DNA of 64,000 nt from Lujinxingia litoralis (GCF_003260125.1 NZ_QHKO01000010.1:105436-169435), one strand, 5' to 3'; positions 1-9,352 are shown, counted from the first letter of the stretch. The notes: a model not told the origin generated them from the letters alone. Program-made: numbers and translations.

Positions 1-270
1 GGCGTCGACGACCATGCGGATGTCGGCGGAGTTTTTGCCCGAGTAGCTGACGTGAGGAATTTCGATGAGTTCAAAGGCCGACTCGTGCATCGGCTTCTTG
101 GACGACTTGTAGCGGTCCCAGTCCGCGTAGGCCTTTTTGACCACGATGTTGCCCTTGTCGAGCAGGCGCTGGAGGACCAGGTGGATGTCGAAGTCGTTGT
201 ACTTCGCGTCTTTGGCGCCGATAACGACGTTCTCAAAGTCGGCGAAGATCGCGATATTTGGTGCGTCCAT
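1..270 (-). CDS. NYN-domain (PIN-like) protein, 3' part cut by window edge
   Basis: Reading the minus strand from an ATG at 270 gives 90 open codons that run off the window at base 1. The product starts MDAPNIAIFADFENVVIGAK. The early IFADFEN stretch (an acidic residue followed by N) and the later KNSADIRMVVDA are typical of NYN/LabA (DUF88) domains, which are PIN-like metal-dependent nuclease folds. The conserved acidic residues D11, E13 and D82 are visible and would bind the metal. A purine-rich AAGGAT lies just upstream as a ribosome site. The family is linked to RNA processing or decay, but the substrate here is unknown. The C-terminal part, where many relatives carry an OST-HTH/LOTUS domain, lies outside the window. 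The family call is fairly sure and the function is not. Confidence 0.8.
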   Translation of the reverse strand, partial: MDAPNIAIFADFENVVIGAKDAKYNDFDIHLVLQRLLDKGNIVVKKAYADWDRYKSSKKPMHESAFELIEIPHVSYSGKNSADIRMVVDA

Positions 271-514
271 AAAGGATGATCCTTGGGGAAATTTGATTCG
301 GCAAAAGGGCTCTAAAAAGCGCGAGCTGCGCTCGCAAGGTAGCGGATGATAGCGGCGGCGCGCAACCAACCAGACGGTGGCGCGCCGCCGCCCGCAGGAG
401 CCTTGCCCAAAGGCAGGGGGGAGCTTAGGGTTCGGGCACGCCGGCGCCGGGAACTGAGTCCTGAGCCGGAGCACACCACGGGATCTTTGCCCCTAAAAAA
501 ACAGGAGTGTTTGG

Positions 515-910
515 ATGAGATTTCTGCACACGATGCTGCGCGTGGGTGATCTGGAGCGCTCGATCACCTTCTACACCCAGGTGCTGGGCATGGAGCTCTT
601 GCGTCGCAAGGACTTCCCTGATGGCAAGTTCACGCTGGCGTTTCTGGGCTACGGTCCGGAGGCGACCCACCCGGCTCTGGAGCTGACTTATAACTGGGAT
701 AAAGAGAGCTACGATCTGGGCGATGCCTACGGGCATATCGCGCTGGGCGTGGACGATATCTACAAGGCCTGCGAAGACATCGCGGCGGCCGGCGGCAAAG
801 TGGTACGGGAGCCCGGTCCGATGAAGCATGGCTCCACCGTGATCGCCTTCGTCGAGGACCCCGACGGATACAAGGTGGAGCTGATTGAGCTGGGCACCCA
901 GGGGAACTGA
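515..910 (+). CDS. gloA: Lactoylglutathione lyase (glyoxalase I)
   Basis: This 131-residue single-domain glyoxalase converts the hemithioacetal of methylglyoxal and glutathione to S-lactoylglutathione in the cytoplasm. All four metal ligands of the GloA family fall at the canonical positions H5, E56, H74 and E122, so an active (usually Ni-dependent) enzyme is expected. Length and start match E. coli GloA. The start codon follows a GGAGTG ribosome site. It stands alone between the divergent NYN gene and the convergent histidine kinase gene. It is the clearest functional assignment in the first kilobases. Confidence 0.95.
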   Translation: MRFLHTMLRVGDLERSITFYTQVLGMELLRRKDFPDGKFTLAFLGYGPEATHPALELTYNWDKESYDLGDAYGHIALGVDDIYKACEDIAAAGGKVVREPGPMKHGSTVIAFVEDPDGYKVELIELGTQGN

Positions 911-917
911 CGCCCGG

Positions 918-970
918 CGCGCTGCCCGCGGGCTTACCCTCGGGACGAGGGCCGGACCGCGGGCAGCGCG
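918..970. terminator. Convergent GC-rich hairpin between gloA and kinase gene
   Basis: A perfect 14-bp inverted repeat (918-931 with 957-970) encloses a 25-nt loop. It starts 8 nt after the gloA stop and covers the last codons of the convergent kinase gene. There is no T-run, so it may be only a weak or Rho-assisted terminator, or an mRNA 3' stabiliser. Confidence 0.45.
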
Positions 971-3045
971 AGCTGAAAGCGAGCGCCCTGCTCCGAGGGA
1001 CACAGGCGCAGTTCGCCCTTGAGCTCATGAGCGATCGAGCGGGAGAGCGAGAGCCCCAGCCCGGTCCCCTTCCCCACGGGCTTCGTGGTGAAAAAGGGAT
1101 CAAAGACGCGCTCGCGAAGATCGTCGGGCACACCGGGCCCCCGATCTTCGACTTCGAGGATCACCCGGTCGCGGCGCGGAAAGAGTCGCAGCGTGATCTG
1201 ACGCCGCTCCTCGGGAAGCTCTTCCACCGCATGCAGCGCGTTGACTACCAGATTCACCACAATCTGGGTCAGACGCGAGGGGTCGGCGACCACCCGGGGA
1301 GTGGGTTGCAGATCGGTGGAGAGGGTCGTCCCCGGGCTCAACTGAGCCCGGGTCAGACGCAACGCCGCGTCAATGGCTTCGGCCGGCTCTACCGGCTCCT
1401 CCAGCGGCTCCTCGGAGCGATGGGCAATGGCGAGCATGTCGCTGACGATATGAGCGACACGCTCACACCCGGATTCGGCCGCCTGCAGCGAGCTCTGCAT
1501 CTCGTCTAAAAGCTCAAAGAGCTCCACGTGCTCATTGTCAGCGTCGGTCAGGATGTGAGACCGGAGCGACTCCGGCAGCTCTTCGACCGATTCCCGGGCG
1601 AAGGCCACATTGCTGCGGATGTACGCCAGGGGGTTATTGATCTCGTGGGCCACCCCGGCGGCCAGGGTGCCCACCGCCGCCAGGCGATCGATCTGAGCCA
1701 GGCGCTGCTGCATCGCCTGGCTCTCCGAGATGTCACGGGCCAGCAGGGCATAGATCGGCTGGGGGTCGGCGTCGGCACCGACCAGCGTAAACTCCACCGG
1801 GATCCAGGGATCGGCGTCGGGATCGCGAGAGCGCACCTGGTAGATACGCGTGCAGCGCTCCTCCTCGTCGGCGTCGGCTGCCAGCAGACGCTCCAGGCAC
1901 TCAGAGAACTCTGAGGGCTCAAGGTCGGCGGCCACCTCCAGGCATTCAAAGAGCGAGCGCCCCAGCGCCTCCTGGCGTGAGCATCCGAAGAGCTCGGTGG
2001 CCCGCGGGTTCCAGCCGCTGATGATCGCCTCGGGCCCGAAGGTCACGATGCCCTCGGGAGCGTTGTTGATCAGCATGTGCACCCGCAGCTCCCCTCCGGC
2101 CATGCGCTCGCGCAGCTCAATCTCCTGATCACAGAGCTGACGGTAGTGCCAGACAAGCCCCAGAAAGATGATCGTGAACCCACCGGCCTTGGTCAGCAAC
2201 GAAGCCATGAACCCGGCGTCAAAGAGCGCCGCCGAGGCCAGCGCCGCGTACATCTGACTGGCGGTCAGTGCAATCGCGCTCAACCAGAGCGCAAAGGAAA
2301 ACACGCTCCGATAAACGCGATCGATCACCGGAAAGATCACCAGCAGTAGGAGCGCAAATAGGATCAACGCCGGGAGGTCCAGCGGTCGCGAGAAGACGCC
2401 TTCCGGGGAGAGCTCCAGCGGCAGGACGGTGGCACGGGCCGTAAGCCACACGCTCACACAGGCCAACACTCCAAAGAGAAGCGTCACCCCCACCAACGCC
2501 AGGCTCCGTCGGGCCCGCGTCGAGCGTAGCCCCCTCCTGCGGACCATCCCCGCCCACAGGCTGGCAATCACAAAGAGCGCCCCGGTGAAGGTCTGCGCGA
2601 TGGCCCAGGTGTAGAGCAGAAATGCCACCGGATTGGCGACCTGGAAAAAAAAGCCCTGAAAGGCCATCAGGTGCAGCCCCGAAATAAACGCCGACCACAG
2701 CGCGACCGAGGCGATCATGGCCGCAACAACATCGGGGTGCTGACGGGCGCGAGCCACGGCCAGCGCCGCGGTGGCCAGCGAAAGACAAACCACCGTCCAT
2801 TCCAGGAGCGTGTAGAGGGTGGCCCCGAACATCAGGCGCTGCACCCCCAGATGCTCGGGATAGGCGTCGGCGTCCAGCGCCTCGATCATGGCTTCGTCGA
2901 TCCCGCGCGCGGAGAGATCGATGCCAACCAGGGCCAGGAGCCCGGGCAATGCGCAGAGCAGGATCACCGCCATAAACAGTGCCACGCGGCAGGACCGACT
3001 CCAGCGGCTGCTGGCTGAATCTTCTACCCGAGCATCCCCCGACAC
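934..3045 (-). CDS. Membrane-bound PAS sensor histidine kinase
   Basis: The 703-residue protein has an N-terminal block of about seven to eight hydrophobic segments (roughly residues 20-310), one PAS domain (about 320-450), a HisKA dimerisation helix with the phospho-acceptor H467 in AAGVAHEINNPL, and an HATPase domain. The HATPase domain shows the N box (VVNALHAVEEL, about 600), the G1 box (EDRGPGVPD) and the G2 box (GKGTGLGLSLS). The H-box sequence is NtrB/ZraS-like. There is no receiver domain and no response regulator beside it, so the partner is encoded elsewhere (an orphan kinase). The start is a GTG preceded by GGGAGGG. The signal sensed cannot be read from the sequence. Confidence 0.9.
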   Translation of the reverse strand: MSGDARVEDSASSRWSRSCRVALFMAVILLCALPGLLALVGIDLSARGIDEAMIEALDADAYPEHLGVQRLMFGATLYTLLEWTVVCLSLATAALAVARARQHPDVVAAMIASVALWSAFISGLHLMAFQGFFFQVANPVAFLLYTWAIAQTFTGALFVIASLWAGMVRRRGLRSTRARRSLALVGVTLLFGVLACVSVWLTARATVLPLELSPEGVFSRPLDLPALILFALLLLVIFPVIDRVYRSVFSFALWLSAIALTASQMYAALASAALFDAGFMASLLTKAGGFTIIFLGLVWHYRQLCDQEIELRERMAGGELRVHMLINNAPEGIVTFGPEAIISGWNPRATELFGCSRQEALGRSLFECLEVAADLEPSEFSECLERLLAADADEEERCTRIYQVRSRDPDADPWIPVEFTLVGADADPQPIYALLARDISESQAMQQRLAQIDRLAAVGTLAAGVAHEINNPLAYIRSNVAFARESVEELPESLRSHILTDADNEHVELFELLDEMQSSLQAAESGCERVAHIVSDMLAIAHRSEEPLEEPVEPAEAIDAALRLTRAQLSPGTTLSTDLQPTPRVVADPSRLTQIVVNLVVNALHAVEELPEERRQITLRLFPRRDRVILEVEDRGPGVPDDLRERVFDPFFTTKPVGKGTGLGLSLSRSIAHELKGELRLCPSEQGARFQLALPAVRPSSRG

Positions 3046-3108
3046 ATTCCCTCCCCCTGACGAGCGTGATCAGGCCTCCCCCCCCCGCTGGCCAACGAGC
3101 TCAGCGTG

Positions 3109-3378
3109 CTAGAACCCCATGGCCTCAGCCAGATGCGTCTCACAGAGGGCGCTCGCATCGCCCGATTGCTCACGAAGCGTCTCGCAGCCCTGGCAGCGCT
3201 CGGACTGGGCGTAAACCTTCTGATCGCGGGCCTGCTGGTCGAGCTCCATCAGACGTTCCTGCGCCCGCGCACTGGCCGGCACGAAGCTGGAGACATCCCA
3301 GCCGGGCTTGTTTTTCAGGGCGCGCACGCCCTCCTGAATCACGCGTTTTTTATGGCGGTTGCTGTACTGATCCGACAT
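3109..3378 (-). CDS. Small hypothetical protein with CxxC motif
   Basis: The preferred start is the ATG at 3378 because GGAGGAG precedes it directly. An upstream in-frame ATG at 3450, overlapping the dodecin stop, has no good ribosome site. The 89-residue product begins MSDQYSNRHKKRV, is basic then strongly charged, and ends with a cysteine cluster (CQGC followed by one more Cys), which could bind a metal. I recognise no family. It lies 68 nt downstream of dodecin on the same strand and is probably co-transcribed with it. Confidence 0.6.
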   Translation of the reverse strand: MSDQYSNRHKKRVIQEGVRALKNKPGWDVSSFVPASARAQERLMELDQQARDQKVYAQSERCQGCETLREQSGDASALCETHLAEAMGF

Positions 3379-3446
3379 CCGCTCCTCCTCCCTGGCGAAC
3401 TTCTCCACAGGCCTGACTTGCTCGCCGGATCTACCGAAGATTCGGG

Positions 3447-3656
3447 TCATCCGTCGAGCGTAAAGCCCACCTCGATCATCACCTGATAATGGGCCACTTT
3501 GCCCTGGTCGACATGACCACGCGTCTCCTTGATCTCAAACCAGCGTATGTTGCGCACAGAGTCTCCGGCACGGGCCAGGGCATTATCGACGGCGGCCTCA
3601 ATCCCATCTGGCGAGGATCCGACGAGTTTGATCACTTTGTACACGTGGTCGCTCAT
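3447..3656 (-). CDS. Dodecin flavin-binding protein
   Basis: This 69-residue product (MSDHVYKVIKLVGSSPDGIE...) matches dodecin throughout. It has the N-terminal VYKVIKLVGSS strand, the helix SIEAAVDNALARAGDSVRN-like segment, the RWFEIKETRGHV strand with the tryptophan that stacks on flavin, and the C-terminal YQVMIEVGFTL strand. Dodecins form 12-mers that store or buffer flavins and protect against photoreduction. The start at 3656 follows a strong AAGGAGGAAGG. The gene is divergent from the photolyase gene across 223 nt, so two flavin-related genes sit head to head and could share light- or stress-responsive control, which is inference. Confidence 0.93.
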   Translation of the reverse strand: MSDHVYKVIKLVGSSPDGIEAAVDNALARAGDSVRNIRWFEIKETRGHVDQGKVAHYQVMIEVGFTLDG

Positions 3657-3879
3657 ATCCTTCCTCCTTGAACCGGCGCACGGACCGGTCTTCATCCCAT
3701 CCATTTCAGGGGGCCCCCGGCGGGCATCCCTTCGCCGCGGAGAACCTGCACACCTGAAAAACGAAAGCCAGCGACGATCAACCACTTGACCTTTGAGCAG
3801 GGTGGCGACACTTCCCGGCGCTCCCCGACAAACCCATTCCCGGGGGAGGTTCTTCACACGTATCTGATCGAGGTAAGTA

Positions 3880-5397
3880 ATGTCGCAGGGCTCTTCAAAA
3901 ACCGACGCTCCCCAGGGAGGCGCTCCCGCCATCCGGGTACGCGCCCTTAACAGCGCGAGCTGGAACCCGTCGGGGGAGTACGTCCTCTACTGGATGGTGG
4001 CCCATCGCCGCCCGAGCTGGAACTTCGCCCTGGACCGGGCGCTATTCTGGGCGCAGACCCTGGGCAAGCCCCTGATCGTTCTGGAGCCACTGCGCCATGG
4101 CTATCCCTGGGCCAGCGACCGATTTCATGCCTTTGTGCTCCAGGGGATGGCCGCGCAACACGAGGCGTTCGAGAAAGCGCCGCTCACCTACTATCCCTTT
4201 GTGGAGCGCGAAGATGTTCCCGGGAGCGGCCTGCTCGAGGCCCTGGGAGCGCGCGCGGCGGTGATCGTCAGCGACGACTTTCCGGCCTTTTTCCTGCCTC
4301 GGATGCAGCGGGCCGTCGCCCGGCGCCTGGACGTGCGCCTGGAGGTCGTCGACAGCAACGGCGTGGTGCCCATTCGCCTGGCCAACAAGCTCTTTGCGCG
4401 AGCCTATGACTTTCGACGCTTCTTACACCGGAGCGTGCAGTCCTGGGTGCATGACGCCCCCCGGGCCGCTCCTTTTGACGGGGTGGAGCTTCCCCCGGCG
4501 CAGCTTCCCGCACACATCACCGAGCGCTGGCCCCGGGCCAGTAGCGCGCTGCTCAACGCCGAGCGCGAGGCGCTGGCCGAGTTGCCCATCGATCACAGCG
4601 TCCCCCCGGTCGACGAGTTAAAAGGAGGCTGGCGGCAGGCCGAGCAGCATCTGCAGACCTTTTTGAACTGGCGCCTCGATCGCTATCATAAGGATCGCAA
4701 CGCCATCGAAGATGGTGCGGCCAGCGGGCTCTCTCCCTACCTGCACTTCGGGCACATCAGCGCGCATCAGATCTTTGGCGAACTCACCCGGCGCGAGGGC
4801 TGGAGTCCGGAGGATATTCAGGCCAAAAACGCCTCCAAGCGGGAGGGGTTCTGGTCGATGAGCCCCGGGGCGGAGAGCTTCCTCGACGAAGTGCTCACCT
4901 GGAGGGAGGTCGGGTTCAACTTTTGCACCATGGCCCCCGGGGACTACGACCGCTACGAGAGTCTCCCGGCGTGGGCACAGCAAACCCTGGCTGAGCACGC
5001 CGACGATCCCCGCGAGCACCTCTATTCACTCGGCGAGTTTGAAGCCGGGCACACCCACGACGAGCTCTGGAACGCCGCACAGATGGAGCTGGTGCACCGG
5101 GGGGTGATGCATAACTACCTGCGCATGCTCTGGGGCAAAAAGATCCTCCACTGGAGTGCCTCGCCAGAGGAGGCGCTGGCGATCATGATCGAGCTCAACA
5201 ACAAGTACGCGCTGGACGGACGCGATCCCAACTCCTACAGCGGGATCTTCTGGGTGCTGGGCCGCTACGATCGCGCCTGGGGGCCGGAGCGCGAGGTATT
5301 TGGCAAGATCCGCTACATGACCTCCGAGAGCACCCGGCGCAAGATGCGCGTCGAAGGCTACATCCAACGCTGGGCCGCTGAGGTCGAGGATGCCTGA
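3880..5397 (+). CDS. phr: Class II deoxyribodipyrimidine photolyase
   Basis: The 505-residue protein repairs UV-induced cyclobutane pyrimidine dimers using light and FADH-. The N-terminal Rossmann-like domain (about 20-210, with YVLYWMVAHRR) and the C-terminal FAD domain are both present. The C-terminal block NNKYALDGRDPNSYSG...FGKIRYM is diagnostic of class II enzymes rather than the class I type of E. coli. The start at 3880 has GAGGTA upstream. The last 8 nt overlap the start of the next gene, so the two are translationally coupled. Confidence 0.93.
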   Translation: MSQGSSKTDAPQGGAPAIRVRALNSASWNPSGEYVLYWMVAHRRPSWNFALDRALFWAQTLGKPLIVLEPLRHGYPWASDRFHAFVLQGMAAQHEAFEKAPLTYYPFVEREDVPGSGLLEALGARAAVIVSDDFPAFFLPRMQRAVARRLDVRLEVVDSNGVVPIRLANKLFARAYDFRRFLHRSVQSWVHDAPRAAPFDGVELPPAQLPAHITERWPRASSALLNAEREALAELPIDHSVPPVDELKGGWRQAEQHLQTFLNWRLDRYHKDRNAIEDGAASGLSPYLHFGHISAHQIFGELTRREGWSPEDIQAKNASKREGFWSMSPGAESFLDEVLTWREVGFNFCTMAPGDYDRYESLPAWAQQTLAEHADDPREHLYSLGEFEAGHTHDELWNAAQMELVHRGVMHNYLRMLWGKKILHWSASPEEALAIMIELNNKYALDGRDPNSYSGIFWVLGRYDRAWGPEREVFGKIRYMTSESTRRKMRVEGYIQRWAAEVEDA

Positions 5398-6781
5398 ATT
5401 CACTCGCCGCAGCGGCTACCCGGTGAGCCGTCAAACGCTCTATGAATGGCATGCCCGAGAGGGGGCCTTTGAGCGCCTGGTGCCGCCCTGGGAACAGATC
5501 GAGGTGCTCGAAAAAGAAGGCGGCATTGAGGAGGGGGGCCGCCTGATCATGCGTCTTCAGAAAGGCCCCGTGGGGTGGATCTGGGAAGCCCGGCATCTCG
5601 ACCACATCCGGGGGCATCAATTTGTCGACGAGCAGGTGCGCGGGCCCTTTAGGCGCTGGCGTCATACGCACCGCTTCGAAGAACTTCACGACGATCAGAG
5701 CCTGCTCGTCGACGAGGTGGACTACGCCCTGCCCCTGGGCCGAGTCGGCGAGCTCCTGGGAGGGCGCGTGACCGAGCGTATGCTTGAGGCGATGTTCGCG
5801 TTTCGGCACCGGCGGACCGGGGACGATCTGCGCCGCCACAAAGCCCTCTCCGCCAGGCGCCTCAAGATCGCGATCAGCGGCACTTCGGGGCCGGTCGGCA
5901 GAGCTCTGGAGGCCTTTTTAAGCACCGGCGGTCATCAGCTCTTAAGGCTGGTGCATGAGCGAGCCTCGCACCCCGGCGAGGTCACCTGGTCGGAGCCTAC
6001 CAACGCGACAGAGTTATCGAAGCTCGAAGGGCTCGACGCGGTGGTGCACCTGGCCGGGGAGCCTTCCCTCGGGGAGCGAACGCCAGGGCACAGCGACGCG
6101 GACTATGCCGAGAGCACCGCGCACCTGGCCACAGCCCTGGCCCGGCTGAACCACCCTCCCGAGGTGTTCCTCTGCGCCAGCAGCATTCACATCTACGGCG
6201 ACCAGCGGACCCGGGAGATCCACGAGGAATCGGAGCTCGGAGAGCGGCCTGAATCCAGACGGCGCCAGGCCCGGGAGGACGCCACCCGGGCGGCGAAGCT
6301 CGCCGGGATACGCACGGTGAACCTGCGCATCGGCCAGGTGCTCGACCCGAGCTTCGGCGTGTTTTCCGGTCTGCACCGCGCCCTCAAACTCGGCAGCATC
6401 CGCCGGGTCGGCAGCGGCGAGCAGTTCATGAGCTGGATCGATCTCGATGATGTTCTGGGCGCGATTCTTTTTCTCATGGGCGATGAGCGCGGCGCCGCCC
6501 TGAGCGGCCCCATCAACCTGGTGGCGCCCCGGGCGCTCCCCCACAGCGAGGCGATGGCGACGATGGCCCGGATCGTAGGCGGCCGGCGCCTGTGGCCGGC
6601 ACCGGCCGCCGCGGTCCACGCCCTATCCGGTAACCCGCTCCTGCGGGAGGAGCTGCTGGCCAGCCGGCGAGTGAAGCCCGCGCGCCTTCAGGAAAGCGGG
6701 TTTGAGTTTTTCTATCCCCACCTCGACCAGGCGCTGGAGATGAAGTTCGGTATGGCTCAGCGCTGGGACCAGCCGCGCTAG
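5390..6781 (+). CDS. SRPBCC domain fused to TIGR01777-type NAD-dependent epimerase
   Basis: The 463-residue protein has two parts. Residues 1-150 look like a START/SRPBCC ligand-binding fold (SRQTLYEWHAREGAFERLVPPW, then RWRHTHRF...DEVDYALPLG). From about residue 155 it is an atypical short-chain dehydrogenase of the YfcH/SDR39U1 (TIGR01777) family, with the KIAISGTSGPVGRAL nucleotide-binding loop, DAVVHLAGEPS and a C-terminal DUF1731-like region (LLASRRVKPARLQESGF). The true substrate of this family is unknown. It overlaps the photolyase gene by 8 nt, with GAGG before its ATG inside the photolyase 3' end, so the two form an operon. Confidence 0.87.
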   Translation: MPEFTRRSGYPVSRQTLYEWHAREGAFERLVPPWEQIEVLEKEGGIEEGGRLIMRLQKGPVGWIWEARHLDHIRGHQFVDEQVRGPFRRWRHTHRFEELHDDQSLLVDEVDYALPLGRVGELLGGRVTERMLEAMFAFRHRRTGDDLRRHKALSARRLKIAISGTSGPVGRALEAFLSTGGHQLLRLVHERASHPGEVTWSEPTNATELSKLEGLDAVVHLAGEPSLGERTPGHSDADYAESTAHLATALARLNHPPEVFLCASSIHIYGDQRTREIHEESELGERPESRRRQAREDATRAAKLAGIRTVNLRIGQVLDPSFGVFSGLHRALKLGSIRRVGSGEQFMSWIDLDDVLGAILFLMGDERGAALSGPINLVAPRALPHSEAMATMARIVGGRRLWPAPAAAVHALSGNPLLREELLASRRVKPARLQESGFEFFYPHLDQALEMKFGMAQRWDQPR

Positions 6782-6797
6782 CGCACTCCGGGCAACG

Positions 6798-7958
6798 CTA
6801 CGAGAGGCCGGCAGCCTGACGCAAAAACCTCTGATATCGCGCGTCTTTATCCGGGCCCACAAAGCGACGAGCGGTCTCAATGGCCCGCTCATAGGCCTGG
6901 TGTTGCGCCCCGGGGTCTCGGAGCAGCGCGTCCATCTGCGCGGCCAACATTGCCGCGTCTCCCGGGGGATGCAGGGCCGCTGGCGAGAGGAGCTCGGGCA
7001 GGCCCCCCACCGAGCTGGCCAGCACCGGGAGTCCCCGCGAAAGGGCCTCCACCACCGAGCGCGGCAGCGCCTCCTCTCGGCTGGGCTGCACGTAGAGATC
7101 GAGGGTATCGAACCAGTCGAGCACCCGCTCAGGCGGCAACACCCCCTCAAAGTGCAGACGCCCGGCAAGGCCCGCCTCGGCGGCCCGCGCCAGCCAGGGG
7201 GCCGGGTCGCCGGCACCGGTGATATGAAGCGTCATCGGGAGGGTGTCGCGAAGACGAGCGGCGGCCTCCAGCAACACGTCGAGCCCTTTGTAATGCAGGT
7301 CGTAGGCCCCGATCATGCCCACGCGCCAGGGACCGGTGCGCCGGTCGAGGAGTGTGATGCGCTCCCGGCGCCGCTCTAGCACCCCGGGTTCGGGCATCTC
7401 AATCCGAGCGTCGCTCATCGCCAGCGTGACGCCAGAACTCGGGTAACGACGCTGGAGGTACTCACGGGTGACGTAGTGCACAAAAGGCGCGCGGGCGGCC
7501 AGGGCGCGCGTTTGAAGGGCGGCGATGGGTGCGTAGATTTTTCCGGAGATTGAGCCGTGATGCCAGTAGGCGCCCAGGGGGCAACCGACCACTTCCAGGA
7601 GGAGTCGTTTTTCAGCGCGTAAGGCGCAGAACGCCGCCAGATTTCCGAGCACGCTGGTGCGCGCAATAACCAGATCGGCCGGGGCGATGAGCGCCTCAAG
7701 CCGAGCGAGCGCGGCCGGCAGATGGGTCACCCAGCGCCGGGGGCTGGCCAGGTCGGGCAAACATTCAAAGTGCACCCCCGCACGATCGGCACGCGCGGCG
7801 CCGGCGGGCGAGGACTCGGAGCGACAACGACCGGCCACCAAGAGTTCATCGAAGACCTGCAGGTAGGGCTCCCAGCTGCGCCGGTCCGGAGTGCCAGGCA
7901 CGAACACCCGGTCACCCCGGATGTAAAAGACACTGTCGTGGACGAAGATCGCGCGCAT
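6798..7958 (-). CDS. GT4-family glycosyltransferase
   Basis: The 386-residue product from the ATG at 7958 (MRAIFVHDSVFYIRGD) is a GT-B fold enzyme. The C-terminal half carries the GT4 signature: LHFEGVLPPERVLDWF, then PSREEALPRSVVEALSRGLP with the E-x7-E motif, and VLASSVGGLPELL. It should transfer a sugar from a nucleotide donor to a lipid-linked or polysaccharide acceptor at the inner face of the membrane. The open frame continues upstream to 8114, but that extension is arginine-rich junk-like sequence, so the internal start is preferred, though it has no clear ribosome site. It is divergent from the E1/acyltransferase cluster. Confidence 0.85.
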   Translation of the reverse strand: MRAIFVHDSVFYIRGDRVFVPGTPDRRSWEPYLQVFDELLVAGRCRSESSPAGAARADRAGVHFECLPDLASPRRWVTHLPAALARLEALIAPADLVIARTSVLGNLAAFCALRAEKRLLLEVVGCPLGAYWHHGSISGKIYAPIAALQTRALAARAPFVHYVTREYLQRRYPSSGVTLAMSDARIEMPEPGVLERRRERITLLDRRTGPWRVGMIGAYDLHYKGLDVLLEAAARLRDTLPMTLHITGAGDPAPWLARAAEAGLAGRLHFEGVLPPERVLDWFDTLDLYVQPSREEALPRSVVEALSRGLPVLASSVGGLPELLSPAALHPPGDAAMLAAQMDALLRDPGAQHQAYERAIETARRFVGPDKDARYQRFLRQAAGLS

Positions 7959-8267
7959 AGTCCAACTTATAAAAGGTCTGAGCCGGGCGAGGTAAGGGAG
8001 TGTCGGGAGTCTTTGGGAGGTCGCCCCGCCGGGGCGCGAGGCAACCGTAGCAGAGGGAGAGAGAGGCGACCACCGGCGCGGCGCGTGCCACCAGCAGCGC
8101 GCATCGTAAAGCACTCAGGGGCCGATGCCCTGCCTGGAGAATGCCGCCAGAGATGTCATACAACGTTCTTGGGAAGGCGCGTGCGACACCGCGCAAATCC
8201 ACCACCCGGGTGACCCTCGACAGGGGGCGCCCGGGCAACCCGCAAGCGGATCGATGAAGGGGGAGAG
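7959..8267. other. Divergent intergenic region, 309 bp
   Basis: This stretch separates the glycosyltransferase gene (minus) from the E1-alpha gene (plus) and must hold both promoters. I found no convincing -35/-10 pair, riboswitch or hairpin. The only clear signal is the GGGGGAGAG ribosome site immediately before 8268. Confidence 0.5.
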
Positions 8268-9287
8268 ATGGCCGCAGCGCAGATCAAAACGCACTCAGCA
8301 TCGCTTCATGAGTCGCTCGACCCGCGGGCGCGCTTTGCACAGCTTCAGGGCACGCTCAGCGAAAAACTCTACGCCCAGATGCGGCTCATCCGCCGCTTTG
8401 AAGAGCAGCTTTTGGAGCGCTTTGATCGCGGCCTGCTGGTGGGCACCACCCATGCCTACATCGGCCAGGAGGCCGACGCGGTCGGGGTAATCAATCACCT
8501 GCAGGCCGGGGATGTGGTCTTCAGCAACCACCGCTGCCACGGGCACTACCTGGTGTGGGGCGATAAGCCCCGGGAGCTGGCCGCCGAGTTGATGGGCCGT
8601 CAGGGCGGGCTGGTGGGCGGCCGCGGGGGCAGCCAGCACATCTGCGACGGAGGTTTTTTTACCAACGGGATCCAGGGCGGGATTGTGCCCGGAGCGCTGG
8701 GGCTGGCCCTGGCCAAGAAGGTGCGCGGTGAAGAGGCGCTGGCCGTGGTCTTTGTCGGCGACGGGACCCTGGGCGAAGGCGTGCTCTATGAGTGTCTGAA
8801 CATGGCCAGTCTCTGGGAGGCGCCCCTGCTGGTGGTGATCGAAAATAACGAGTGGGCCCAGTCCACCCCCAGCCGCCTGGAAGTGGCCGGCTCCATGATC
8901 GAGCGCGCCCGGGCCTTTGGTCTCGACGCCGGGGAGATCGCCTCCACCGACGCCGAAGAGCTCTACGGGCGCTTTGAAGAGGTGGTTGCCGGGGTACGCG
9001 CCGGCGGACGCCCACACGTGGAGGTGATTCACACCTACCGCCTCTGTCACCACTCCCGCAGCGACGACCGCCGCCCCCCCGAAGAGGTCGAGGCGCGCCG
9101 CGCCGAGGATCCTCTCCCGAAGCAACGCGCCAGACTGAGCGAAGCTCGCGCCGCCGCCATCGAAGAGGCCGTGGAGACGCGTCTGGAGCAGGCCTTCGCC
9201 GCGGCCGAGGCCCAACCTCTTCCCGATGTGGAAACCCTCCACGATCCCCTGCTGCTTAAGATGCCCGAGGGCCCGGAGCCTGGATAA
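8268..9287 (+). CDS. ThDP-dependent 2-oxoacid dehydrogenase E1 alpha subunit
   Basis: The 339-residue protein matches the alpha chain of heterotetrameric E1 components (pyruvate, acetoin or branched-chain type). It shows RLIRRFEEQL, the HRCHGHYLVWG active-site segment, GGRGGSQH and the thiamine diphosphate/Mg motif GDGTLGEG...NMASLWEAPLLVVIENN. With E1 beta it would decarboxylate a 2-oxoacid and reductively acylate a lipoyl domain. The 2-oxoacid cannot be read from sequence. It is the first gene of a same-strand run with E1 beta, a lipoyl-acyltransferase chimera and a phosphoglycosyl transferase. That context is unlike a central-metabolism dehydrogenase operon, because neither a normal E2 nor an E3 follows. 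Confidence 0.93.
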   Translation: MAAAQIKTHSASLHESLDPRARFAQLQGTLSEKLYAQMRLIRRFEEQLLERFDRGLLVGTTHAYIGQEADAVGVINHLQAGDVVFSNHRCHGHYLVWGDKPRELAAELMGRQGGLVGGRGGSQHICDGGFFTNGIQGGIVPGALGLALAKKVRGEEALAVVFVGDGTLGEGVLYECLNMASLWEAPLLVVIENNEWAQSTPSRLEVAGSMIERARAFGLDAGEIASTDAEELYGRFEEVVAGVRAGGRPHVEVIHTYRLCHHSRSDDRRPPEEVEARRAEDPLPKQRARLSEARAAAIEEAVETRLEQAFAAAEAQPLPDVETLHDPLLLKMPEGPEPG

Positions 9288-9352
9288 GTCGACGCGCAGA
9301 ACCCTTACCGCGAAGCTCGCGAACACACTCACCTCAGACCCGGGGGCCGGCG

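Noticed and set aside
7959..8267. Search for a riboswitch or attenuator before the E1 gene cluster
   Set aside because: No conserved aptamer-like sequence, terminator stem or leader peptide could be supported.
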